This document shows positions 1-5,824 of a DNA stretch of 5,876 nt, piece by piece (positions within the stretch are counted from its first letter, which is position 1; each line of letters opens with the position of its first letter). This stretch comes from Chloroflexota bacterium. Lineage in GTDB: Bacteria > Chloroflexota > Limnocylindria > Limnocylindrales > CSP1-4. Below the pieces are notes generated by a model, which saw nothing but the letters and a program-made list of their open reading frames with translations, was not told where the DNA came from and searched no databases. Location: assembly GCA_021777365.1 (NCBI GenBank), contig JAJYDP010000340.1, positions 1-5,876 on the forward strand, given 5' to 3'. Both the position numbers and the translations under genes were made by a program.

Positions 1-1
1 C

Positions 2-121
2 ACCCTCGCCGAGCAGTTCCGGCGGCGCGGCTTCACCCGCGGTGAGCTCCTCCGCGACGGTCGGACGTTCGGGCGATACGAGGCCGAGGCGCCCAACGAG
101 CGCTGGATCGGCGACGTGCTC
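2..121 (+). pseudogene. Transposase (DDE/rve integrase core) fragment, cut at both ends
   Basis: The frame starting at base 2 is open from the window edge and reads through a stretch ending in RYEAEAPNERWIGDVL. A basic/aromatic segment followed by 'E-x-P-N-E-x-W-x-x-D-V-L' is characteristic of the start of the rve (DDE) catalytic core in IS481-like and related transposases. The Asp encoded at 113-115 would be the first catalytic acidic residue. Downstream, where family members continue with 'HGP...' and a long hydrophobic strand, this frame becomes low-complexity Arg/Gly/Ala and never recovers; the other two + frames do not continue the domain either. The frame stays open to 466, but that part runs antisense through the integrase end and is not credible protein. 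I infer a transposase broken near base 121, perhaps by insertion of the neighbouring element or by a rearrangement. The N-terminal part lies outside the window. The family call rests on about 40 residues. Confidence 0.5.
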
Positions 122-387
122 GCTGGCAGGCGGGGCCGGGCTTGGCTGTCCGCTCGGCTCGGGGGCGGCGGGCTGAATCGTCATGCGGGGCATCATACCG
201 ACCGTCGCGCTCGCTACCCTCGGCCCAGGGTCGTGGTCCTCGAGTCTGACGATGTGTCTCGTACCCTCGTCCGTGTCCGGTGCGAACCGGCGCTTCAGCT
301 CTCTGCACCTTTGAGTTCGTCGCAACGGCCGGGCCCTGAGCCCGCGACACGGGCGCCGGACCGGGTCCGCACCGCCGCCCCCTCCCC
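122..387. other. Non-coding gap between transposase remnant and integrase stop
   Basis: I see no credible gene here: open frames on both strands are Arg/Pro/Ala-rich without a start preceded by a Shine-Dalgarno sequence. The interval holds two GC hairpins just past the integrase stop, described separately. If the integrase sits at an element end, as is usual, the second attachment site should fall in or just beyond this stretch. I looked for a copy of the tRNA-Gly anticodon-arm core found at the right edge (TGCTTGGGAAGCA) and found none; the nearest resemblance, CCGGGCTTGG around 137-146, is too weak to call. Confidence 0.5.
330..369 (-). terminator. Possible hairpin terminator pair downstream of integrase
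   Basis: Two perfect 5-bp inverted repeats lie just past the integrase stop. CGGAC-CGG-GTCCG spans 357-369 and CGGGC-CCTGA-GCCCG spans 330-344. They begin about 19 nt downstream of the stop codon (388-390) in the direction of integrase transcription. Neither is followed by a T tract on the minus strand, so they are not textbook intrinsic terminators; stems of this kind without T runs are common in high-GC genomes. By position they could end the integrase transcript or shield its 3' end. Confidence 0.3.
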
Positions 388-1575
388 TCACGCGCCCACC
401 AGCCCCGCCCGCGCCAGGGCCTCCGCCGCCCGGGCCCCCAGGGCATCAGGGGTCGCGCGGGCGTAGCGCCGCGTGACGTCGGTGGACGAATGGCCGAGGT
501 AGCGGCTGACCTCGTCGAGGGGCATGCCGTGGTTCACCAGGAGCGTGGCCGTGGCATGGCGGATGCGGTGGGCGCCGAAGGTGGCAAGGGTGCCGCCCCC
601 CGCGTGGTAGCGACGACGGAGCATGAGCGAGAGGGAGTTGGTGGTGAGGGGATGGACGCCCTGCTCGTGGTGCGCCGAGAGGAAGAGGAAGCCCGGACCG
701 TCCGGCGCCTCTCCCAGGAGCTGGGTGCGTCCCTGCGCGAGGTAGGCGAGCAGGGCGGCCCGCGTCTCGGGATGGAGAGCCACCTCGAGCGTCTTGCCGC
801 CCTTGCCCCGCCGGAAGCGCAGCACCCCATGGTCGAAATCGACGTCGTCGGTCCGCAGGAGCCGCACCGCGCTGTTGCGCGCGGCGGTGGTCGTGAGCAC
901 CGACACGATGGCCCGGTCGCGCAGATCCAAGGATCCCGCCCCTGCACAGCCCCGCTCGAGCGCGTGGAGGTCGGCGAGGGTGGCGGACTTGGGCGGGGTC
1001 TCCTCGGACGGCAGGAGGGGGTGCAACCCCGCCCGTCGATGGGTGCGCCGGAACGGGTTGGCGGTGAGATACCCCTCATCGAGGAGCCACAGACAGAGCG
1101 CACGCAGGGGGCGCATGTAGGCGTTGACGCTGTTGAGCGAGAGCGGCTGCGCCATGCTGTGGGCAGCCGAGCGCTCCACCGCATCGGGATCGCCCCGCCA
1201 CACCCCGCACACCTTCGGCCGTGAGCGCAACTCCTCGACATACGCCGCCAGCGTGTGGAGATCGAGCGCGGTGGTGGTGGCTGGGCGTCCCGTGGCAGCG
1301 AGCCAGTCGAGGAAGCGGCGGAAATCGGCAGCGTGCTTGGCGCAGGTCAGCGGACGCCAGGCCGAGCCGTAGAGGGCGGTGTAGGTCGCGATGAGGGGCG
1401 CGAGCGGTGCACCCTGGGGCGGCACAGCGGGCTGCGGCGCTGGCCAGGAGCGCGCTGTCGACCAGCCTGCCGTGTCCCCTCCGGCCGGCACGGGATCCCG
1501 GCGCACCTTGTGCCGGAGGCGCCGACGCGGGATGCCCGTGCCTGCTCCGACCCGCTGCGCGGGGCTGCTTGACAT
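388..1575 (-). CDS. int: Tyrosine recombinase (phage-type integrase)
   Basis: Site-specific recombinase of 395 aa that would cut and rejoin DNA at attachment sites through a 3'-phosphotyrosine intermediate, driving integration and, with a directionality factor, excision. About residues 57-180 form the SAM-like core-binding domain. Residues 195-385 form the catalytic domain, with all expected residues visible: R233 (TTAARNSAV), K258 in RRGKGGK, H336-R-I-R339, H362 in YLGHSS, and nucleophile Y371 in RRYARA. The first box lacks the common Gly and Glu of 'TGxRxSE', but the essential Arg is present. The N-terminal ~55 residues are Pro/Arg/Ala-rich, and the ATG at 1575 has no Shine-Dalgarno sequence and sits inside an inverted repeat. 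Either the message is leaderless or the true start is downstream (GTG codons 24, 29 and 51 are options). It is divergent from the XRE gene and is the natural candidate to have used the tRNA-Gly site at the right edge, although that lies over 4 kb away. Confidence 0.93.
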   Translation of the reverse strand: MSSSPAQRVGAGTGIPRRRLRHKVRRDPVPAGGDTAGWSTARSWPAPQPAVPPQGAPLAPLIATYTALYGSAWRPLTCAKHAADFRRFLDWLAATGRPATTTALDLHTLAAYVEELRSRPKVCGVWRGDPDAVERSAAHSMAQPLSLNSVNAYMRPLRALCLWLLDEGYLTANPFRRTHRRAGLHPLLPSEETPPKSATLADLHALERGCAGAGSLDLRDRAIVSVLTTTAARNSAVRLLRTDDVDFDHGVLRFRRGKGGKTLEVALHPETRAALLAYLAQGRTQLLGEAPDGPGFLFLSAHHEQGVHPLTTNSLSLMLRRRYHAGGGTLATFGAHRIRHATATLLVNHGMPLDEVSRYLGHSSTDVTRRYARATPDALGARAAEALARAGLVGA

Positions 1576-1592
1576 GACGTTATACTACGTCA
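1575..1592. promoter_or_regulatory. Candidate operator: perfect inverted repeat in int/xre divergent region
   Basis: TGACGT-TATACT-ACGTCA is a perfect 6-bp inverted repeat with a 6-bp spacer, in an AT-rich island within otherwise GC-rich DNA. Its left edge overlaps the last base of the integrase start codon. The spacer holds a good -10-like hexamer on the + strand (TATACT, 1581-1586, toward the XRE gene), and a second one, TATAAC, reads toward the integrase (1584-1579). No convincing -35 is seen at 17 bp for either. A TTGACA at 1569-1574 is only 6 bp from TATACT, so it does not fit. Size, symmetry and position suit a homodimeric helix-turn-helix repressor, most simply the adjacent XRE protein, controlling both genes. 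The binding partner is inferred. Confidence 0.5.
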
Positions 1593-1621
1593 GATCGACA
1601 GGATACGCAACCGAGACTCGA

Positions 1622-1638
1622 CGGCCAGGGGCCGGAGG
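1622..1638 (+). promoter_or_regulatory. Shine-Dalgarno of the XRE gene with an abutting hairpin
   Basis: GGAGG at 1634-1638 is 8 nt from ATG 1647 but only 2 nt from GTG 1641, so it decides for the ATG start. Directly upstream is a perfect GC stem, CGGCC-AGG-GGCCG (1622-1634), whose last base is the first G of the Shine-Dalgarno sequence. In RNA such a stem could limit ribosome access and keep repressor levels low. The sequence is direct observation; the regulatory effect is inference. Confidence 0.45.
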
Positions 1639-1646
1639 CGGTGGAG

Positions 1647-2057
1647 ATGGTCCTTGACGAGGCGACCTTCCGGGAACGTCTGCGCGAAGTGCTGGCCCGT
1701 TCCGGGCTCTCCCAACGCGCCCTCTCCGGCGCCTTCGGGCGCGATCCGGGCTACGTGCAGGCGCTCTTGGATCCCCAGCGACCGTCACGGGCGCGACCCA
1801 CCCCGGCTGACCTAGTGCGCGCCTCCGATGCCACCGGTATCTCGTTCGTCGAGCTGCTCGAGCGGCTGTGCGACGTACCGCCTCAGCGCCTCGCCGCAGA
1901 ACTCACCGCGCTCGGGCTCTCACCTGCCGCTGACGCGGCGCTCCACGCTTTGAGCGAGGAGGAGCGGCGCAGCGTTGCCGACTACGTCGCCTTCCTCGCC
2001 GCACGGCGTCGGGGCCGGACACCTCCTCCTCACCAACGACCGGCGGCGGTGAAGTAG
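1647..2057 (+). CDS. Small XRE-family helix-turn-helix regulator
   Basis: Protein of 136 aa from ATG 1647, chosen because GGAGG lies 8 nt upstream; the in-frame GTG at 1641 would be too close. Residues 8-70 fit an XRE/Cro-C1 type DNA-binding domain: an amphipathic helix (FRERLREVLARSG), then LSQRALSGAFGRDPGYVQALL as the helix-turn-helix, then two helices ending near SFVELLERL. The remaining half (about 75-122) looks helical, with a Leu-rich segment and EEERRSVADYVAFLAARR, plausibly for dimerisation. The tail is basic and Pro-rich. No LexA-type peptidase domain is present, so this is not a self-cleaving C1 repressor. It is divergent from the integrase across an operator-like inverted repeat, which suggests it represses integrase and its own promoter. 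Its 3' end overlaps the terminase large subunit gene tail-to-tail by 28 bp. An activator or antitoxin-like role cannot be excluded, but no toxin gene is adjacent. Confidence 0.8.
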   Translation: MVLDEATFRERLREVLARSGLSQRALSGAFGRDPGYVQALLDPQRPSRARPTPADLVRASDATGISFVELLERLCDVPPQRLAAELTALGLSPAADAALHALSEEERRSVADYVAFLAARRRGRTPPPHQRPAAVK

Positions 2058-3541
2058 AACTGCGTCCCCGCCTCGTTGAGGGCAGCGCCATACACCGCCG
2101 CATCGACGAGATCGTCGTGCTCGCCGTTGGGGAAGGCCACCACCTCGTCCTCATAGAGCCGAAGACCGGGGGCGCCGCGGAGGTGGAAGACCGTGCCTGC
2201 CTCGTAGCGGGCGGCGAGGGCGCGGGCGCGCACGACCTTGTCGCGGTCGGGATAGACCGCCCGGGCGGGCAGGCGCGTGCGGGCCAGGAGCTCGCGGGTG
2301 AAGGTGGACTGGTAGGCGGTGGCCTCCACGTTGAGGTCGGCGAGCGGCCGGGCCCCAGGCGAACGGATCGTCAGGCCCGCGAAGCCCGCCGGCAACGCGT
2401 CGCTCGGCCACAGGAGCCGGGGCCCATCGGCCTGCCCAGCGTCGAGCTGCCCTGCCTCATCGAGCCCGGTGAGCCAGCGCCGATGGCCCTCGTCGAGGCG
2501 CAGGTGCCAGGCGCCCACCAAGTAGAGGTTGCCCTGTCCGTCTTCCAGCCACTCCACCGCCGCGGTGTAGTCGGCGCGTTCCTTCGCGCTGGCGGCGAGA
2601 TCGACCCCCACCCGCCGGGCCCCTTCGGGGACGTTCGTCACGTAGCGGAACCACTCGCGCCGGATGATGTTGCCCCCCATCCCTGCCGGATCGTTCTGAT
2701 ACTGCAGGTTGAAGATCGCCGACCCGAGCTCGGCGCGCTTCGCTTCGAGCGTGGCGAGGGGCCACACCGCGGGCCACAGGGCCTGCCCATCGGTGTCGAT
2801 CGCGGTGCGCACATGGGCCGGCCAGCCACGCGCCAGCAGCTCGGCATAGAGGTCGTCTTGGTGCCAGCGCGTGCCCAGGAACCAGCGCCGTCCCGGATAC
2901 GTGCCGTCCGCCTCCGCGCGCAAACCGAGCGCGGGGTCGGCCGCCGCGACCTCGTGCAGCGCCGGTGAGTCGGGCACGAGGATCGGGTCGACCACCGACC
3001 AGTAGGTGGTGAGCGCCTTGGCGCGCATGGCCGCGCTCGTGTTCTCCTGCTCCGCCACGAGGTCGTCGGCCAGCAGGATGTCGGCCCGGGGTCCGGGGCG
3101 TACCGAGGCCAAGCCCTCGGCGCGACAGGTGCTGTCCTTGCCGTGGCGCGCCTCGGTGCCCGCCACGCTCCAGCGCCGATCGCTCCAGATGGGCCCCTTC
3201 ACCCCCCGAGTGGCCCAGGGGAACACCTCGGCGAAGCGGTCCGACTCGACCAGGCGGCGGATGGCCCCCGAACGCGCCTCGGCATCGTCGGCCACCGCGG
3301 CCATGACGAGGACACGCACCTGGCCCTGCGTGGCCCCGATGAGGCGCGCGGTGCGGTACGTGAAGAGCGTCGTCTTGGCGTGGCCGCGGGGCAGCAGCAC
3401 GAGGGCGGCCGCGTGGCGGTCGGCGAACGCCGACGCGGCGCGCAGATGGTCGGGGAAGACGAGATCGCCGACGTATTCGGCGAAGGCCGCGTCATCGCGG
3501 ACGGCGAGGCGCCGCAGCATCTCGCGGTAGCTGTGGGTCAT
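2030..3541 (-). CDS. terL: Phage terminase large subunit (packaging ATPase and nuclease)
   Basis: Motor of phage DNA packaging: it hydrolyses ATP to drive DNA into a procapsid and cuts the concatemer. The 503-aa product is full length for the family. ATPase domain: Walker A variant LLPRGHAKTT (residues 49-58, K56), Walker B DILLADD (154-160, acidic pair D159-D160), and coupling motif FLGTRWHQDD (221-230). The RNase H-like nuclease domain has its acidic residues at D314 (VGVDLA), E406 (NVEATAY) and D477/D480 in FPNGEHDDLVDA. The start is ATG 3541: it overlaps the TerS stop in ATGA, has GGGGAG about 9 nt upstream, and begins MTHSYREML. The same frame is open for 66 further codons upstream, but that part is Pro/Arg-rich and antithetic to TerS coding. 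No portal gene follows, unlike in ordinary phages; instead the convergent XRE gene overlaps its end. All visible catalytic residues are intact, so there is no sign of decay. Confidence 0.93.
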   Translation of the reverse strand: MTHSYREMLRRLAVRDDAAFAEYVGDLVFPDHLRAASAFADRHAAALVLLPRGHAKTTLFTYRTARLIGATQGQVRVLVMAAVADDAEARSGAIRRLVESDRFAEVFPWATRGVKGPIWSDRRWSVAGTEARHGKDSTCRAEGLASVRPGPRADILLADDLVAEQENTSAAMRAKALTTYWSVVDPILVPDSPALHEVAAADPALGLRAEADGTYPGRRWFLGTRWHQDDLYAELLARGWPAHVRTAIDTDGQALWPAVWPLATLEAKRAELGSAIFNLQYQNDPAGMGGNIIRREWFRYVTNVPEGARRVGVDLAASAKERADYTAAVEWLEDGQGNLYLVGAWHLRLDEGHRRWLTGLDEAGQLDAGQADGPRLLWPSDALPAGFAGLTIRSPGARPLADLNVEATAYQSTFTRELLARTRLPARAVYPDRDKVVRARALAARYEAGTVFHLRGAPGLRLYEDEVVAFPNGEHDDLVDAAVYGAALNEAGTQFYFTAAGRW

Positions 3542-4113
3542 AGCGCCGGCTCCCCTTCCCCATCGGCGGGCCTTGTCTCGAGCCAGGCGAGGTGGCGGCG
3601 CAGGCGCTCCGCCTCTTCGGCCCGGCTGAGGTGCTCGGCCGGGTGATCGGCGAGGGTGACCGACAGGGCGAGGGGGGTCCCCTCGGGACCCGACAGTTCC
3701 GTCCGCAGGGGGGCGTCGATCCCGCGCAGGCGGCTCCACTGCTCCTGCGCCTTCAGGTACGCGTTGAAGTAGCCGACGCCGACGTTGCTGTTCGCGTTCA
3801 ACGTGGAGCGGGCGCGCGCGGTGCGCATGGCGTCATCGAGGCGGGCGAGCGCCGCCGCCCGATCCTCGTCGAGGTGCCCGCGCGCGGCGCGCTCGGCCCA
3901 GCTGCGGCGGATGGCCCGCACGTGCTCGCGCACCCGACGCGGACTGATGGCGATGGGCGCGGGCGCCTCGGGCCCGCTGAGGGCGCGATGGATGGCGCTC
4001 ACCGAGAGCCCCTGCAGGAGGAGCGTCTCGATCCGCTCGCGCAGCGCGGTCTGCTCGGCCTCGGAGCGGCGGCCGCGGGCGGGGATAGACATGCTCGTCG
4101 GTTGGGTGCCCAT
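3538..4113 (-). CDS. terS: Phage terminase small subunit (DNA recognition)
   Basis: Protein of 191 aa, expected to recognise the packaging site (pac or cos) and recruit the large subunit. Residues 22-72 form a helix-turn-helix-like N-terminal domain (ERIETLLLQGLSVSAIHRAL ... SPRRVREHVRAIRRSW). Charged helices at about 62-102 suit the oligomerisation region of small terminases. The segment KAQEQWSRLRGIDAP (121-135) matches the 'L..Q.....LxGLDAP' signature common in HTH-type phage small terminases and is the best family clue. The C-terminal ~50 residues are acidic and Glu/Arg-rich, as expected for the part contacting the motor. The start ATG 4113 has GGAAGGTGG just upstream and lies 2 nt past the methyltransferase stop. 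A longer in-frame opening upstream (to 4731) overlaps methyltransferase coding and is rejected. The stop overlaps the terL start by 4 nt, indicating translational coupling. The identification is helped by its position before terL. Confidence 0.82.
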   Translation of the reverse strand: MGTQPTSMSIPARGRRSEAEQTALRERIETLLLQGLSVSAIHRALSGPEAPAPIAISPRRVREHVRAIRRSWAERAARGHLDEDRAAALARLDDAMRTARARSTLNANSNVGVGYFNAYLKAQEQWSRLRGIDAPLRTELSGPEGTPLALSVTLADHPAEHLSRAEEAERLRRHLAWLETRPADGEGEPAL

Positions 4114-4115
4114 CG

Positions 4116-5426
4116 TCAGGCCACCTTCCGGGGGGTGAGGCCGGTGAACGCGGCCCAGCGCTCCAGGGCGACCTGGCAGTAGGCGGGATCGAGCTCGATG
4201 CCCAGACCCACCCGCTCGGTCATCTCGGCTGCGATGAGCGTCGTCCCCGAGCCCAGGAAGGGGTCGAGCACCCGCTCGCCGGGGCGGGAGCTGTTGCGGA
4301 GGGCGCGCTCGACCAGCCGGCAGGGCTTCATGGTGGGATGGACCGCACTGCGCGCCGGGCGGGGGATCTCCCAGACCGTGTCCTGGGTCCGATCGCCGCG
4401 ATACAGATGGGGGGCTCCCGCGCGCCAGCCATAGAGCAGCGGCTCGTGGCGGTAGTGCAGATCGCCGTGCCCCAGCACGAAGTGGTCCTTGACCCAGATA
4501 ACCGTCTGATGGACCGGCAGCTCGGCGTCGCGCAGGGCGAGGAGGAAGGCGAGGTGGCCAGGGCCCGCGGGGGACGCCAGATAGAAGGCGCCACCCGCCT
4601 TCAGGGGCACGCGGCGCAGGGCGGTCGCGACGAGGGCCCGGGTGCCCTCCTCGTCGAGGTCGTCGTTCGCGATCGTCAGGGCGGCCTTCGACTTCCCCAC
4701 ATAGCGCACCGCATAGGGCGGATCGGTCCACAGCAGATCCACAGCGCGTCCCCCGGTGAGCCGCTCGATGAGGGCCGGGTCGCGGGCATCCCCGCAGGCG
4801 AGGCGATGGCGCCCCAGCTCCCAGAGGTCGCTGAGCTGGACGTACACGTCCTTGGGCGCGGGTAGGTCGGGCGCCTCGTCGGGGTCGCGTGGGTCGCGCA
4901 GACCGGCCGCGGCCAGGAGCGCCTCGACCGTGTCGGCGTCATAGCCTGTGCCGGCGAGGTTGGCAGAGGCGGCCTCCTCGGCGAGGATGGCCGCGAGGAG
5001 CGTGTCGTTGTATGCGCCGAGGTCGGACGTGCGGTTGTCGGCCAGGAGGTAGGCCGTCGCGGTCGCGTCATCGAGATCCACCAGGTTGGCGGCGATCTCG
5101 CTCCAGCCCAGGGCGCGCGCGGCACGCAGGAGGTGGTTGCCGGCCACCACGAACATCGTGCTCCGCTGCACGACGAGGGGCTTCTGCTGCCCGAAGCGCT
5201 CGAGGCTGGCCGTGATCGCCTCCACGTCGCCGCGGCGGGGGTTGCGGGGATGGGGCGTGACGCTGCCGATGGGCACCGCGAGTGAGCGCAGAGCGGGCGC
5301 GATGCGGGGCGCGGGCGAGCCGGTCTCGGCCAGCCGCGACGGGTCCGGCGAGCGAGGACGCTGGTCAGCGGTCCGCCGGTGGGGCGCGTGTGTGGGGCGA
5401 CGAGGAGACGAGGTGCGCGGGGTCAT
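4116..5426 (-). CDS. ParB/sulfiredoxin-domain DNA methyltransferase fusion (N6-adenine or N4-cytosine)
   Basis: Protein of 436 aa. Residues 1-45 are a disordered Arg/Pro-rich tail. Residues 48-150 form a ParB/Srx-like domain, with a PHPRNPRRGD motif (58-67), a FGQQKPLVV strand (78-86), and GNHLLRAA (96-103) in place of the usual 'GHRRLRAA' box. The methyltransferase follows: catalytic DPPY at 235-238 (TDPPY), HPTMKP (363-368), then the S-adenosylmethionine-binding DPFLGSGTT (388-396) and ELDPAYC (411-417). DPPY before FxGxG marks the beta class of amino-methyltransferases, whose products are N6-methyladenine or N4-methylcytosine. No restriction endonuclease is adjacent, so it is an orphan that could protect the element's DNA from host restriction or mark the packaging region. 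The start is ATG 5426, with GGAGG (5435-5439) 8 nt upstream. It is the first gene of the operon with terS and terL. ParB-methyltransferase fusions of this type are frequent beside terminases in phages. The base recognised cannot be read from the sequence. Confidence 0.9.
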   Translation of the reverse strand: MTPRTSSPRRPTHAPHRRTADQRPRSPDPSRLAETGSPAPRIAPALRSLAVPIGSVTPHPRNPRRGDVEAITASLERFGQQKPLVVQRSTMFVVAGNHLLRAARALGWSEIAANLVDLDDATATAYLLADNRTSDLGAYNDTLLAAILAEEAASANLAGTGYDADTVEALLAAAGLRDPRDPDEAPDLPAPKDVYVQLSDLWELGRHRLACGDARDPALIERLTGGRAVDLLWTDPPYAVRYVGKSKAALTIANDDLDEEGTRALVATALRRVPLKAGGAFYLASPAGPGHLAFLLALRDAELPVHQTVIWVKDHFVLGHGDLHYRHEPLLYGWRAGAPHLYRGDRTQDTVWEIPRPARSAVHPTMKPCRLVERALRNSSRPGERVLDPFLGSGTTLIAAEMTERVGLGIELDPAYCQVALERWAAFTGLTPRKVA

Positions 5427-5449
5427 GACAAGAGCCTCCGGTGCATTTC

Positions 5450-5469
5450 GGCCATTTGTTCTATTGGCC
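5450..5469. promoter_or_regulatory. AT-rich inverted repeat upstream of the methyltransferase-terminase operon
   Basis: GGCCA-N10-TGGCC is a perfect 5-bp inverted repeat flanking an AT-rich decamer, 24 nt before the methyltransferase start codon. The centre contains TAGAAC on the minus strand (5463-5458), which could serve as a weak -10, but no good -35 is visible 17 bp away. It may be an operator and/or promoter for the packaging operon. It differs in sequence from the repeat at 1575-1592, so the same regulator need not bind both. Confidence 0.3.
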
Positions 5470-5504
5470 TGCGCGCGGAGCGTGCCCTTGGTCGCAGCTC
5501 CTGT

Positions 5505-5574
5505 CGAGGGCGCCTCGATCTACGGCCCTGCCCGCCTTCAGGGCCGTAGCGGCCCCGCCGAGGGCCTCTCGATC
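5505..5574. repeat. Nested repeat: 16-bp near-identical direct repeats flanking an 11-bp-stem hairpin
   Basis: A perfect 11-bp inverted repeat, CTACGGCCCTG (5520-5530) and CAGGGCCGTAG (5539-5549), encloses an 8-nt loop CCCGCCTT. It is bracketed by two copies of a 16-mer in the same orientation, CGAGGGCGCCTCGATC (5505-5520) and CGAGGGCCTCTCGATC (5559-5574), 14 of 16 identical. The first copy is itself a small palindrome, CGAGG-GCG-CCTCG. As RNA the central stem is strong enough to act as a terminator, though it lacks a T tract; as DNA the symmetry could serve protein binding. It lies in the 5' non-coding region of the packaging operon. Confidence 0.75.
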
Positions 5575-5712
5575 GGCGTCGTCTGAGCACGAGCTATGGG
5601 CGCGTCGAGCGGACCAAGGCAGACTGCCCCATGATCCTCATCCCCACCGTAGCAGCCCTGTCACGGCGGGACCGATCTACGCCGGTGTGCGACGGATTGA
5701 TGGGCTGTCTGG

Positions 5713-5730
5713 CGGGCAGGTCGGGCAGGT
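5713..5730. repeat. 9-bp perfect tandem repeat (CGGGCAGGT x2)
   Basis: CGGGCAGGT occurs twice head to tail, at 5713-5721 and 5722-5730, about 100 bp from the tRNA-Gly junction. Short direct repeats at this distance from a crossover site resemble arm-type integrase sites or iterons, but two copies of a G-rich 9-mer in GC-rich DNA is weak evidence. No third copy was seen nearby. Confidence 0.6.
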
Positions 5731-5803
5731 TCCGGGCGCGAGGTGGCCGGTCAAGGCGGTAGGGGGGAGACTCGGCGCGGACTCGTTGGCGTTCGGCGGA
5801 ATC

Positions 5804-5819
5804 GGACGCTTAGCCGTCC
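5804..5819. repeat. Small hairpin beside the attachment junction
   Basis: GGACG-CTTAGC-CGTCC is a perfect 5-bp inverted repeat ending 6 bp before the point where tRNA-Gly similarity stops. It occupies the place where the tRNA's variable and T arms should be, but it is not a T arm: it has no TTCRA loop and no partner for the acceptor stem. It may be an integrase or accessory-protein site, a terminator for truncated tRNA transcripts, or chance. Confidence 0.4.
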
Positions 5820-5824
5820 ACCGG

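Noticed and set aside
272..300. T-arm-like CCGGTTCGCACCGG on the minus strand (around 277-290), possible tRNA 3' end
   Set aside because: The loop is 6 nt and lacks the invariant A58, no acceptor or anticodon arm can be placed, and it does not match the 3' half expected for the right-edge tRNA-Gly.
33..466. Two opposing small open frames across the left non-coding gap (33-446 minus, 116-466 plus)
   Set aside because: Both are Arg/Pro/Ala-rich and overlap the integrase 3' end. Only the part of the + frame before 121 carries recognisable transposase sequence.
490..1224. Long + strand open frame (244 codons) opposite the integrase
   Set aside because: It is antisense to a gene with a complete catalytic motif set, has an Arg/Gly/Glu-rich composition typical of GC-driven shadow frames, and no ribosome site or family motif.
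1569..1586. TTGACA followed by TATACT as a sigma-70 promoter
   Set aside because: Both hexamers are good, but they are only 6 bp apart instead of about 17, so they cannot work together.
2117..2968. Long + strand open frame (283 codons) opposite terL
   Set aside because: Shadow of the terminase large subunit: low-complexity, no domain pattern, no upstream Shine-Dalgarno sequence.
3542..3739. N-terminal extension of the terL frame by 66 codons
   Set aside because: It is Pro/Arg/Gly-rich and overlaps the terS coding frame; the ATG at 3541 has a ribosome site and the ATGA overlap with terS.
4114..4731. N-terminal extension of the terS frame by about 206 codons
   Set aside because: It overlaps the catalytic half of the methyltransferase in another frame and is low-complexity; ATG 4113 follows the methyltransferase stop by 2 nt with a good ribosome site.
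5086..5586. + strand open frame opposite the methyltransferase N-terminus
   Set aside because: Its first two-thirds are antisense to the methyltransferase and the rest crosses the hairpin cluster; no motif or ribosome site.
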